DNA of 9,374 bases from Deltaproteobacteria bacterium (GCA_016874945.1 VGSO01000095.1:1-9374); one strand, 5' to 3'. Counted from the first letter of the stretch, positions 1-7,316 are shown. Notes: generated by a model not told the origin, from the letters alone. Made by a program: numbers and translations.

Positions 1-29
1 TAAGATAGGGCGTCCAATTCGTTAGTCAT
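1..29 (-). CDS. Start of a further minus-strand gene, cut by the window edge
   Basis: A GGAGGG ribosome binding site lies about 9 bases upstream of an ATG at 27-29 on the minus strand. The open frame reads MTNELDALS and runs off the window. Nine residues are too few to recognise a family. The gene follows the CBS-ACT gene in the same direction after about 270 non-coding bases that contain a hairpin and a heptamer array, so it may or may not belong to the liv operon. The call rests only on the binding site, the spacing and the open frame. Confidence 0.45.
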
Positions 30-55
30 TTGGTTATCCCTCCACTGTCTAATAC

Positions 56-87
56 CGTTTTCGGTTTTCGGTCTTCGGTTTTCGGTT
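56..87. repeat. Heptamer tandem repeat (CGGTTTT)n
   Basis: About four and a half copies of a 7-base unit of the form CGGTTTT / CGGTCTT lie in tandem. The array sits in the non-coding stretch between the CBS-ACT gene and the next gene start. The 7-base period is the same as in the arrays at 3785-3812 and 3842-3869, although the unit sequence differs. Confidence 0.75.
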
Positions 88-200
88 AAAATAAATAAGA
101 TTTATCAATAAGTTACAGGTTGAGTTTGCTGCACCTGAAAGCGGACACGGTATAAAGGGGCTCTTCCGCCTTTATTCGCACACCCAATGGGAAAGGCGCA

Positions 201-221
201 CCTCTCGGAAAAACCGAGAGG
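201..221 (-). terminator. Stem-loop downstream of the CBS-ACT gene, possible transcript end
   Basis: CCTCTCGG and CCGAGAGG form a perfect 8-bp stem closed by a 5-base loop, about 80 bases after the CBS-ACT stop codon. There is no U-tract on either strand, so it is at best a weak or Rho-assisted terminator or a 3' stabilising structure. Apart from this hairpin and the heptamer array, I see nothing coding in 30-299. Confidence 0.35.
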
Positions 222-299
222 CACCGCGTCCATACAATACCACTGGCCCGGGCCGGCAGGAAAGTATTTCCATGCCGGATACCAGGGGCGCTTGGTTCT

Positions 300-956
300 T
301 TAATCCACTTTGTCGTGGATCCGGTAAAGAACCTTATATTTGCTTTCCAGCTCCTTGAACAGGGCCCCTTCATCTTTTACTTCTTTGGCGCGGATATAAA
401 CCTGCCGGAAGTTCGTAGGGGCGTCCTCATATCCGGTTAAAATGCTGGCGATGCGCCCGCCGTGCGCCCGAATGGCGTTGGTAACCTCCGCAATGGACCC
501 CGGCCGGTCTTCCAGCTCAAAGCCCATGGCCAACTCTGCCTGCCGAATGCCGGAGATGGAGACAAAGGCCCGAAAAATATCGCCCTTGGTAATGATCCCC
601 GCCAATGCTCCTTGCGCGTCAACCACCGGCAGGGCGGAGATCTTCTGTTTCAGCATGACCGCGGCCGCTTTTTCCACGGTTTCCCCGGCAGTGATCGTAA
701 AAAGAGACTTAGGCATGAGGCTCTTGACCGAGACCTTGTCCAGCAGATAGTACATTTCGTGGATATCCAGGGTCGTGGCCTTGGACGGCTGGGCCTCCTT
801 CAGGTCCCGGTCGGAAACGATGCCCACCAGGCGTCCCTTTTTCAGAACCGGCAAGTGTTGAATATCGTTTTGCTTCATAAGTTTGGATGCTTTCATGATG
901 GAAGCATCTTCATCTATGGTAATCAGGTCCTTGCTCATCCAGTTTTCCACCGGCAT
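300..956 (-). CDS. CBS-CBS-ACT domain protein (AcuB-like)
   Basis: This is a predicted soluble cytoplasmic sensor of 218 residues. It has two CBS domains (about 5-55, with HLPVLKKGRLVGIVSDRDL, and 76-131, with ALPVVDAQGALAGIITKGDI) followed by an ACT domain (about 139-212, with ELEDRPGSIAEVTNAIR). CBS pairs generally bind adenosine nucleotides and ACT domains generally bind amino acids. The same layout occurs in AcuB-like proteins. I chose the ATG at 954-956 because AAAGGAG lies 8 bases upstream of it. An in-frame GTG at 981-983 would add nine residues (MKVPERRLV) but those codons contain that same binding site. The start lies 34 bases after the livF stop, so the gene is probably the last of the liv operon. 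A role as feedback sensor for amino acid uptake is an inference. No catalytic or DNA-binding domain is visible. Confidence 0.88.
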   Translation of the reverse strand: MPVENWMSKDLITIDEDASIMKASKLMKQNDIQHLPVLKKGRLVGIVSDRDLKEAQPSKATTLDIHEMYYLLDKVSVKSLMPKSLFTITAGETVEKAAAVMLKQKISALPVVDAQGALAGIITKGDIFRAFVSISGIRQAELAMGFELEDRPGSIAEVTNAIRAHGGRIASILTGYEDAPTNFRQVYIRAKEVKDEGALFKELESKYKVLYRIHDKVD

Positions 957-990
957 GACCAATCTCCTTTCCGGCACTTTCACCGGTTAG

Positions 991-1695
991 TTAAATCCCC
1001 AGGAAGGCCTGTTTGACTTCCTCGTTTTCTAGGAGTTCTTTGCCTTTGCCCTCCAGGACGATCCGCCCGTTTTCCAGCACATAGGCCCGGTCGCAGATGG
1101 CCAGGGACTGTTTGACATTCTGCTCCACCATCAGGATGGTCAGGCCTTCCCGGTGGATTTCCTGGGCCAGGCGGAAGATCTCTTGCGTCAACAGGGGGGA
1201 AAGCCCCAGGGAAGGTTCGTCGAACAGTATCATCTTGGGCAGGGACATGAGTCCCCGGGCAATGGCGCACATCTGTTGTTCGCCGCCCGACATGGTGCCG
1301 GCCAGTTGCTTCTGCCGTTCTTTCAGGCGCGGGAAGAGTCCCAGCACCCATTCCAGGGTTTCCTTCCTCTTGGCCTTGGCCCTGGGGGTAAGCGACCCTA
1401 GTTCCAGGTTCTCCTTGATTGTCATTTCAGGAAACAGTTGCCGCCCCTCCGGCACGTGGGCGACACCCACCTCCGTGAGGCGATAAGGGGGCAACTGGTC
1501 CAGGCGTTGATCCTCAAAGAGGATCTCCCCTTTCGTGGGGTGGATGAGACTGGAGATGGTCTTCATGGTGGTGGTCTTGCCCGCCCCGTTGGCCCCCACC
1601 AGGACCACAAATTCTTTGGCCGCCACATGGAAGGAGACGTCCCAGAGCACCTGGATGTCGCCATAACCGGCATCGACATTTTTTACTTGCAGCAT
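991..1695 (-). CDS. livF: ABC transporter ATP-binding protein LivF
   Basis: This is one of the two ATPases that power a HAAT-family (branched-chain amino acid type) importer at the inner face of the cytoplasmic membrane. In 234 residues it shows Walker A GANGAGKT (34-41), the LivF-typical segment VPEGRQLFPEMTIKENL (81-97), signature MSGGEQQ (135-141) and Walker B MILFDEP (155-161). The H-loop position reads VEQN (Q192), the usual LivF variant in place of His. Its length is normal for the family. Only 4 bases separate it from the livG stop, so the two are surely co-transcribed and probably translationally coupled. A GGAA/AGGAAG stretch upstream of the ATG is a modest ribosome binding site. The family and role are clear, but the transported substrate is not shown by this subunit. 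Confidence 0.96.
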   Translation of the reverse strand: MLQVKNVDAGYGDIQVLWDVSFHVAAKEFVVLVGANGAGKTTTMKTISSLIHPTKGEILFEDQRLDQLPPYRLTEVGVAHVPEGRQLFPEMTIKENLELGSLTPRAKAKRKETLEWVLGLFPRLKERQKQLAGTMSGGEQQMCAIARGLMSLPKMILFDEPSLGLSPLLTQEIFRLAQEIHREGLTILMVEQNVKQSLAICDRAYVLENGRIVLEGKGKELLENEEVKQAFLGI

Positions 1696-1699
1696 CTTC

Positions 1700-2413
1700 C
1701 TATTCCTTTCCCAGGTAGGCCTCGATCACCGCCGGATTGTTGCCCACTTCCGCCGGCGTGCCTTGGGCGATTTCGGTGCCGAAATTTATACACAGCAGCC
1801 GGTCGCAGAGATTCATGATCACGTGCATGATATGCTCCACGATGATGATGGTGATCCCCGAATCCCGGATCTTCCGGATCAATTTCACGCCTTCCGCCTG
1901 CTCCTGGGGGGTAAGTCCGGCCATGGTTTCATCCAGGAGGAGCAGTTTGGGCTCGGTGGCCAGGGCCCGGGCGATCTCCAGTCTCTTGCGGTCACCCAGG
2001 GTGACGGCGCTGGCGGGAAGATCTTTTTTCGCCAGAAGTCCGCAAAATTCCAGGACTTCCAGGGCCTTCTCCTGTGACTGGGATTGGGTGGTAGCCCGAT
2101 TGAACGCCGAAGTCATCACATTTTCCAAAATCGTCATGCGCCGGAGGGGCTTGACGACCTGAAAAGTCCTGCCGATCCCCAGCTTGCAAATCTTCCAGGT
2201 GGGCAGGCCGTTGAGCTTTACGCCTTCAAAGAAGATGCCCCCCGACGTGATGGGATAGAAGCCGTTGATCAGATTGAAGCAGGTGGTCTTGCCCGAGCCG
2301 TTGGGCCCGATGAGGCCGTAGATCTCTCCTTTTTCCACCTGGAAACTCAATTCATTGACTGCGGTCAACCCGCCGAAACACTTGGTAAGATTCTCGGTGT
2401 GAAAGAAGCTCAT
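1700..2413 (-). CDS. livG: ABC transporter ATP-binding protein LivG
   Basis: This is the second ATPase of the HAAT-type importer, 237 residues long. It shows Walker A GPNGSGKT (36-43), Q-loop Q85 in GRTFQ, Walker B LLLLDE (157-162), a D-loop region AGLTPQE, and H-loop His194 in VEHIMHV. The LivG hallmark, a long segment between Q-loop and signature with an early TILENV motif, is present. The signature segment reads TLGDRKRLEIARAL (138-151) instead of canonical LSGGQ or the LivG-common PYGDQRRLEIARAL. The Gly and the RLEIARA part are kept, so I expect an active protein of a LivG subgroup. The ATG is preceded by GAAGGA at about 7 bases. It lies 75 bases after the second binding-protein gene and 4 bases before livF. 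Confidence 0.95.
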   Translation of the reverse strand: MSFFHTENLTKCFGGLTAVNELSFQVEKGEIYGLIGPNGSGKTTCFNLINGFYPITSGGIFFEGVKLNGLPTWKICKLGIGRTFQVVKPLRRMTILENVMTSAFNRATTQSQSQEKALEVLEFCGLLAKKDLPASAVTLGDRKRLEIARALATEPKLLLLDETMAGLTPQEQAEGVKLIRKIRDSGITIIIVEHIMHVIMNLCDRLLCINFGTEIAQGTPAEVGNNPAVIEAYLGKE

Positions 2414-2488
2414 AATTTTTTCCTTCTATTTGAGCCTTCAGTCATCAGCTTGCCGCGGCCAGCTTGGAGAAAGAAGACTTGCTGACCC

Positions 2489-3769
2489 CTAATGTAACGG
2501 GTATAACATGGCCTCCGCGGTTTTGGCGGCTTCGGGCCAGACTATCTGGTTGAGCAGGAGGCTGACCAATTTCCCCTGGGCGTCTTTCTGCCACTGGGTG
2601 TAAATCATCTCGTGACCGATCTGCAGCCCGTGGGACTTGGGGTCCTGGTCGAATTTCACGCGCCCATAGAAAGTGAGCAGATCCATTTTATCCAGCGCTG
2701 CTTGGATTTTGGCGGTGTCGGTGGAGCCGGCGGTCTGGATGGCTTTCTGCAAGAGCAGGCCGGCCACATAGCCCCCGGCGCTGTGGTAGGACGGCTCTTT
2801 CTTATATTTGGCCTTATAAGCCCGGACGAAATCCCGGATGCTGGGGCCATACCATTCCAGGCCGGCCGCCTGGGCCGCTTCCGGGCTGTACTTGGCCAAA
2901 GGCTCCCACTGGCTGGGGCCGATGACCCCCACCGCCGCCTCCCCCAGGTCTGAAAACCTGGGCTCCGGCGGCGCCACCAGCAAGGCCACCATTTTGGCCT
3001 TCACGTTCTTCTCATAAACTTGCCGGGCCAGGGCTTGGCTGTCGGCAAAGTGGCCGCCCCCCATCACCGCTTCCACCCCCGGAGGAATTTTAGCAATCAA
3101 GGGGGCGAAGTCTCGCAGGCCGCTGTCGTATCCTTCCAGGAGAATGATCTGGTATCCCTTGCTTTCGGCATAAACCTGGAGGGCGTTTACCACCTCGGTG
3201 GAGAAGAGGTCTTTCTCATGCAGGATGGCCACTTTCCTGGCCTTGGGATCCAGCCTGCCCAGCAGGTCAAGGGCGCCGGTCAAGTAGCGGGAAGCCGGCG
3301 AATAGGTCTGGTAGATCAGAGTGTAGCCTTTCTTATAGGTGACGTCTGAGGCCGCGCCGGCGGTGATCATGAGCTTCCGGTGTTTGTGGGCTATGGCCGC
3401 GGCCACGTCCGCCAAGCCGCTGGAATAAGGGCTGATCAGGAAATCAGCTTTATCTTCGTTGATCAGCACGGGGTAAAGTTCCTGGACGCGTTCCTCTTTG
3501 CTTTCGTCGTCATAGGACTTGGAGGCGAATTTGACCACCGTACCGTCGGCCAGCTTCACCCCGCCGGCGGCGTTAACCTGCTCCACCCACAGGGTAAAGC
3601 CGTTGACCTGGCGCATGGCCTCCACGTTAAACTTCCCCGTCTGGGAAATGGTGAAGCCGATGACCAGAGTCGTTGTTTTGGCCTCTGTGGCGAGGGCCGG
3701 CGGGCTAGGGGCCGTAAAGAGCAAACCCACCACCGCCAGGCCAATAAGCCAAAATCCCTGGCGTTTCAT
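2489..3769 (-). CDS. Second HAAT-type substrate-binding protein
   Basis: This is a periplasmic binding protein (type 1 fold, Leu/Ile/Val-binding family) of 426 residues. A Sec signal peptide (MKRQGF, then a hydrophobic core to about residue 20, ending ALA-TE near 27/28) has no lipobox Cys, so it should be soluble in the periplasm. The mature start TLVIGFTISQTGKFNVEAMRQ, the segment VNAAGGVKLADG and the central KVAILHEKDLFSTEV hinge region match the family. GAGGAGG lies 4-5 bases before the ATG. It sits unusually between livM and livG, after the operon's first binding protein. The two proteins look divergent in sequence, so it probably gives a second ligand range to the same permease. The ligand is unknown: an amino acid, amide or small aromatic acid are all possible in this family. 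Confidence 0.9.
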   Translation of the reverse strand: MKRQGFWLIGLAVVGLLFTAPSPPALATEAKTTTLVIGFTISQTGKFNVEAMRQVNGFTLWVEQVNAAGGVKLADGTVVKFASKSYDDESKEERVQELYPVLINEDKADFLISPYSSGLADVAAAIAHKHRKLMITAGAASDVTYKKGYTLIYQTYSPASRYLTGALDLLGRLDPKARKVAILHEKDLFSTEVVNALQVYAESKGYQIILLEGYDSGLRDFAPLIAKIPPGVEAVMGGGHFADSQALARQVYEKNVKAKMVALLVAPPEPRFSDLGEAAVGVIGPSQWEPLAKYSPEAAQAAGLEWYGPSIRDFVRAYKAKYKKEPSYHSAGGYVAGLLLQKAIQTAGSTDTAKIQAALDKMDLLTFYGRVKFDQDPKSHGLQIGHEMIYTQWQKDAQGKLVSLLLNQIVWPEAAKTAEAMLYPLH

Positions 3770-3784
3770 ATGACCTCCTCGATT

Positions 3785-3812
3785 AGTTATCAGTTACCGG
3801 TTATCAGTTGTC
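3785..3812. repeat. Heptamer tandem repeat, consensus AGTTRYC
   Basis: Four head-to-tail 7-base units, AGTTATC, AGTTACC, GGTTATC and AGTTGTC, lie between livM and the second binding-protein gene. A matching array in the opposite orientation lies 29 bases away at 3842-3869. A lone degenerate copy (AGTCATCAGC) occurs around 2439-2450 in the next intergenic gap. Confidence 0.75.
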
Positions 3813-3841
3813 ATTCTCAATAAGTTAACTTTATTTTTCAT

Positions 3842-3869
3842 ACTGACTACTGACCACTGACCGCTGATT
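3842..3869. repeat. Heptamer tandem repeat overlapping the end of livM
   Basis: Four 7-base units, ACTGACT, ACTGACC, ACTGACC and GCTGATT, lie in tandem on the plus strand. Read on the minus strand they have the form AGTGGTC/AGTAGTC and so are inverted relative to the array at 3785-3812, with an AT-rich centre (ATAAGTTAACTTTATT) between the two. The array covers the last codons and the TAG stop of livM (3847-3849). Confidence 0.72.
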
Positions 3870-4812
3870 TGGCCCAGAGTCGTCTAACTTTCGGCCAGTC
3901 TCCCACAATGCCGTTGGCCAGGTAGCGGATGACAAAGATGACCAGCAACCCGAAGGCCAGCACGTGCGCCTCGCTTACAAACTTGGGGAAGATCCCGAAA
4001 AATGAGCTGCGGAAGGTCTCCTGCAGCAGTACCATGATGAAGGCTCCAAGGGCGGGTCCCCAGATGGTGCCCACACCGCCGATGATTCCCACGAGAATGG
4101 CCATGATGGAGATGAAATAGAGGGAAAAGACCACCTCCGGGTCAATGAAGGCCATATAGTTCATATAAAAGGCCCCGGCCAGGCCGGTAAAAAAAGCGCT
4201 CACCATCAGAGAGATACTCTTGTAGCGAAAGCCGCTGACCCCCATGGATTCCGCGGCATCCTCGTCTTCCCGGATGGCCACAAAATAATACCCCCACTTG
4301 GAATTCACGATGCGATAGATGACAAAGATACATAAAGCCGCCAGCCCAAGGGCCAGGTAGTAATAGGGGACCTTGCTCCTGAAGGTCTGTATGATTAAGA
4401 TGCCTTGCATGCCTTCGGTAAGATCCTTCCAGACGATGGCTATCAGCCGGAAAATTTCGCCGATGGCCAGGGTGGCCAGGTTAAAATAGGGGCCCCGCAG
4501 ACGAAAGCAGAGGCAGCCGATGAGAAAGGCCATTATCATGGCTACCGGCCCGGCCAGGAGCATGCCCCACCAGGCGGAGATCTCCAGTTGGGTGACGCAC
4601 AAACCCGCGGTGTAGGCTCCAGTCCCAAAAAAGATGGCATGGCCGAAGGAGACCTGGCCGGTGTAGCCGGCAATCAGGTTCCAGGCGGAGCCGATCACCA
4701 CCCACATCAGGGCCATAATAAAAATGTGGCGATAATAATCCGAAGGGATTATCAGCGGGAAAACCAGCAGGAGGAAGATGGGAACCAGAATATTCCAGCG
4801 AATCGATTTCAT
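3847..4812 (-). CDS. livM: Branched-chain amino acid-type ABC permease LivM
   Basis: This is an integral inner-membrane permease subunit that pairs with LivH to form the translocation channel. Its 321 residues contain several hydrophobic segments and the LivM hallmarks GYTGQVSFGHAIFFGTGAY (49-67) and LRGPYFNLATLA (105-116). A cytoplasmic coupling loop, AIREDEDAAESMGVS (179-193), contacts the ATPases. The conserved LVGIIGGVGTIWGPALGA (240-257) is also present. GAGGAG lies 5 bases before the ATG, 13 bases after the livH stop. The last residues, SAVSGQ plus the TAG stop, are encoded by a heptamer repeat array, so the natural C-terminus was probably changed by repeat growth. The family is clear, while the substrate is not determined by this subunit. 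Confidence 0.95.
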   Translation of the reverse strand: MKSIRWNILVPIFLLLVFPLIIPSDYYRHIFIMALMWVVIGSAWNLIAGYTGQVSFGHAIFFGTGAYTAGLCVTQLEISAWWGMLLAGPVAMIMAFLIGCLCFRLRGPYFNLATLAIGEIFRLIAIVWKDLTEGMQGILIIQTFRSKVPYYYLALGLAALCIFVIYRIVNSKWGYYFVAIREDEDAAESMGVSGFRYKSISLMVSAFFTGLAGAFYMNYMAFIDPEVVFSLYFISIMAILVGIIGGVGTIWGPALGAFIMVLLQETFRSSFFGIFPKFVSEAHVLAFGLLVIFVIRYLANGIVGDWPKVRRLWAKSAVSGQ

Positions 4813-4825
4813 GACCGCTCCTCTG

Positions 4826-5701
4826 TTAAACCTTGGTCAGGGCTTTCAGGCCACCCGGCAAGAAAATGAGCACCAGCAGGAAAATCACCATGCCCACCGC
4901 ATCTTTTAAGGCCATGGAGATATAAGTGGCCCCCAGCGATTCCGCCATTCCCAGAACGACACCCCCGACGATGGCCCCCACGGTGCTGCCCATGCCGCCC
5001 AGGACGGTAATGACAAAGGCTTTCAGAGTAAAGGGGCCACCCACATCCGGAAACAGGTAGAAGATGGGCAGCAGCAGAGTTCCGGCGCCGGCAGCCAGGG
5101 CGGCTCCCAGGCCATAGGTGAACATCATAATCCACTCGGAATTAATTCCCATGAGCAGGGCGGCCTCTTTATTCTGGGCCGTGGCCCGCACGGACCTGCC
5201 GGTATCAGTCTTCAGGAGAAAGAAAAAGAGTCCCGCGGTCAACAACATGGCCAGGCCGAAAGCGATGAACATCGGCACATTGATGGAAATGCCACCCACG
5301 TATAATGTCGCCGAGCTATACGAGGTCTTCACGGATTTATAATCAGAATGAAAAATAAACCGCATGATCTCCGTTAACACCATGGCCACCCCCACCGTCA
5401 TCAAGAGCTGGTTTTGGGGCAGGATGGTCTCCACTTTCAGTAAGGGGGTGAGCAGATATTTTTGAATCAGCCCCCCCAGCAGGAACAGCATGGGCATGGA
5501 CACCAGCAAGGAAAAATAGGGGTCCAGGTGTAGGTGGTGAGAGAGCACAAAGGTGATATACATGGCAATCATCATCAACTGGCCGTGAGCCAGGTTGATG
5601 ATCCGCATCACCCCCATGATCAGGGTCATGCCCAGCCCCACCAGGGCATAAATACCGCCGATCAGGATTCCCGCCACCAGCGTCTGAATCAGAACTTCCA
5701 T
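4826..5701 (-). CDS. livH: Branched-chain amino acid-type ABC permease LivH
   Basis: This integral membrane permease subunit of the HAAT importer has 291 residues, a normal length. The N-terminus GILIGGIYALVGLGMTLI (11-28) followed by VMRIINLAHGQLMMI (31-45) is the LivH hallmark. The coupling loop TGRSVRATAQNKEAALLMGI (167-186) and the C-terminal VITVLGGMGSTVGAIVGG (230-247) are well preserved. GAGAGG lies about 10 bases before the ATG. It starts 77 bases after the first binding-protein gene, with a strong stem-loop in that gap, and ends 13 bases before livM. No defects are seen. Confidence 0.96.
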   Translation of the reverse strand: MEVLIQTLVAGILIGGIYALVGLGMTLIMGVMRIINLAHGQLMMIAMYITFVLSHHLHLDPYFSLLVSMPMLFLLGGLIQKYLLTPLLKVETILPQNQLLMTVGVAMVLTEIMRFIFHSDYKSVKTSYSSATLYVGGISINVPMFIAFGLAMLLTAGLFFFLLKTDTGRSVRATAQNKEAALLMGINSEWIMMFTYGLGAALAAGAGTLLLPIFYLFPDVGGPFTLKAFVITVLGGMGSTVGAIVGGVVLGMAESLGATYISMALKDAVGMVIFLLVLIFLPGGLKALTKV

Positions 5702-5738
5702 GGTTTATGGACCTCTCATTTATTCAAGTTGCCGAACC

Positions 5739-5768
5739 GGGGGTTGCCCCGATTTAAGGGCAACCCCC
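5739..5768 (-). promoter_or_regulatory. Stem-loop between binding-protein gene and livH
   Basis: GGGGGTTGCCC and GGGCAACCCCC form a perfect 11-bp stem around an 8-base loop, 10 bases after the binding-protein stop codon on the minus strand. No U-tract follows, so it is unlikely to be an efficient intrinsic terminator. Stem-loops at this position are known in binding-protein-dependent transport operons, where they protect the upstream mRNA end and raise binding protein over permease. That role here is an inference. Confidence 0.6.
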
Positions 5769-5778
5769 TTCCCCCGCC

Positions 5779-6978
5779 TTATTTCCAAACCTTTTCCCAG
5801 TTGATGGGGTAAACGTAAGGCTTCGAGGCAACCTCCTTGGGCCAGACGAGTTCCAGCTTGCCGTCGATCCATTGCACCAGATAGGTGGGCAGCTTGTTTT
5901 GATTGGTCATCTTGTTGTAGGCCGTGAACTTCACCGGACCGAACACGGTCATCATGTCGGTGGCCAGGAGCGCCTGCTTGACATCATCGGGAGCCGTGGA
6001 CTTGGCGCGTTTCAGTACATCGGCAATCACATAAGCCGCGGCATAAGCTTCGGCCCCGTGATACTCCGTCTCCATCCCGTATTTTTGGAGGAATTTGTCA
6101 TAGTATTCCTTGGCCCCCGGATAAGGCAGCGTCTGATACCAGAGGGTGGCGGAATATACCATGTCCGAGGCCTTGCCGGCATTCTTCTGGAATTCGGGTA
6201 AGGTGAAGCCGGCGGCACCGCCGATGAAAAGCTTGGGGGCCAATCTGAGTTCCATGGACTGTCTCATGAGCATCGAGGCGTCCATCAGATAAGAGATCAT
6301 ATAGACCAGGTCCGGGTTGGCCTGCTTGACCTTGATGAGCAGGGGTTTGAAATCCACTCCGCCGCTCTGGTACCCTTCCGACATGATCACCTTGATCCCC
6401 AGGCGCTCGCAAGTCTGTTTAAATTCTTTCGACCCGGAAGCGCCAAAACTGGTGTTTTCGTGCAGGATGGCGGCGGTTTTGGGTTTCACCACCTCGCTGA
6501 GAAAGGTTTCCAGTCCTCTGGCGTAGTCACTCACCGGCGGATTCAAACGGAAAATATATTCCCACTTTTGCGTGGTGATTTTGTCATCCGAACCCGTATT
6601 GACCAGGAAAGGAATCCGGCTCTGCTGAGCCACCCCGGAAATGGCGAAGGTTTCGGAACTGCCGTAACCGCCCCCCAGCATCAGCACCTTGTCCTTGGTG
6701 ATGAGTTTTTCCGCTGCCGAGCGGGCGACATCCGGACGGCCGGTGTCATCTTCGAAGATAAACGCCAGCTTTTTCCCGTTGACGCCTCCCGCGCCGTTGA
6801 TTTCCTCCATGGCCATCTCAAAGGACTTCTTTTCAATCTCCCCGAACTTGGCTTTTTCCCCCGATGAGGGAAGAATAATACCGACTTTCAAGGTTTCTTC
6901 CGCCAGGGTTGGCATCGGCGAGAAGGCCGCCACCACGGCAAACCCCGCCAGAATCAGGAGAGTGAATCCTTTACGCAT
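5779..6978 (-). CDS. livK: HAAT-type substrate-binding protein, first gene of liv operon
   Basis: This is a periplasmic ligand-binding protein (Leu/Ile/Val-binding family) of 399 residues that delivers substrate to LivHM. The signal peptide MRKGFTLLILAGFAVVAAF ends near TLA-EE (26/27) and lacks a lipobox. The mature start LKVGIILPSSGEKAKFGEIE, EINGAGGVNGKKLAFIFEDD, and TAAILHENTSFGASG in the hinge region fit the family. I chose the ATG at 6976-6978 because AAGGAGGAG lies just upstream and the signal peptide begins there. An in-frame upstream start at 7014 would add a non-signal-like MGGGCRSAEGGA and would contain the binding site within its codons. As the promoter-proximal gene, followed by a stem-loop, it is probably the most abundant product. 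The ligand is unproven, and the symbol reflects family and position only. Confidence 0.9.
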   Translation of the reverse strand: MRKGFTLLILAGFAVVAAFSPMPTLAEETLKVGIILPSSGEKAKFGEIEKKSFEMAMEEINGAGGVNGKKLAFIFEDDTGRPDVARSAAEKLITKDKVLMLGGGYGSSETFAISGVAQQSRIPFLVNTGSDDKITTQKWEYIFRLNPPVSDYARGLETFLSEVVKPKTAAILHENTSFGASGSKEFKQTCERLGIKVIMSEGYQSGGVDFKPLLIKVKQANPDLVYMISYLMDASMLMRQSMELRLAPKLFIGGAAGFTLPEFQKNAGKASDMVYSATLWYQTLPYPGAKEYYDKFLQKYGMETEYHGAEAYAAAYVIADVLKRAKSTAPDDVKQALLATDMMTVFGPVKFTAYNKMTNQNKLPTYLVQWIDGKLELVWPKEVASKPYVYPINWEKVWK

Positions 6979-7071
6979 TGCTCCTCCTTCCGCAGACCTG
7001 CATCCACCGCCCAAGTCCTGGGGCTGCAGATTGCTGGATAATTTTTTCCGGTGCCTGATTTTTACTTGCTT

Positions 7072-7090
7072 CTGGTTATATGAATACCAG
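7072..7090 (-). promoter_or_regulatory. Inverted repeat CTGGT-N9-ACCAG, possible operator
   Basis: CTGGT at 7072-7076 and ACCAG at 7086-7090 are inverted around 9 bases. The repeat overlaps the -10 part of the candidate liv promoter, which is where a repressor site would lie. A five-base half-site is short and may occur by chance. Confidence 0.2.
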
Positions 7091-7108
7091 GGAAAAGGAG
7101 GGCGGCAA
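7081..7108 (-). promoter_or_regulatory. Candidate sigma70-like promoter of the liv operon
   Basis: On the minus strand TTGCCG (7103-7108) and TATTCA (7081-7086) are separated by 16 bases, with the -10 end about 100 bases before the livK ATG. Both hexamers are imperfect. A second possibility, TTGACT further upstream near 7228, lacks a well-spaced -10. Treat this as a weak prediction. Confidence 0.3.
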
Positions 7109-7263
7109 ATCGGACGGTTATTGATTCTTTTGTAGGTAATTTTCCTAGGGGGCGGGATTAAAGGCCATCCACCACGCCAATCTTCTTAAATTTGAAATAT
7201 TATGTCCATAGCGAAACAGATTTGAAGTCAATAAAATAGCGGATATAGAGCAGTTATCTTCCC

Positions 7264-7316
7264 CTCCCCCCAGCCCCAACAAGCCCCCGGCAGAGGGGGG
7301 AGAGTTTAAGGGTGAG
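7264..7316 (-). repeat. C/G-rich hairpin repeat after the repeat-protein gene, possible terminator
   Basis: CTCCCCCC (7264-7271) and GGGGGGAG (7295-7302) can form an 8-bp stem, followed on the plus strand by TTTAAGGGTGAGC. The layout matches the C/G-rich repeats at 8955-8995 and 9031-9070, with a longer loop. It lies directly after the stop codon (7319-7321) of the repeat-protein gene. It could end or protect that transcript, but it has no U-tract. Confidence 0.5.

Noticed and set aside
113..373. 86-codon minus-strand frame at the left end
   Set aside because: It overlaps the end of the CBS-ACT gene in another frame, and its composition looks random.
7198..7233. TTGACT followed by CATAAT on the minus strand as the liv promoter
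   Set aside because: The spacing is about 21 bases, too wide for a standard sigma70 promoter. The nearer TATGGA at 15 bases is a poor -10.
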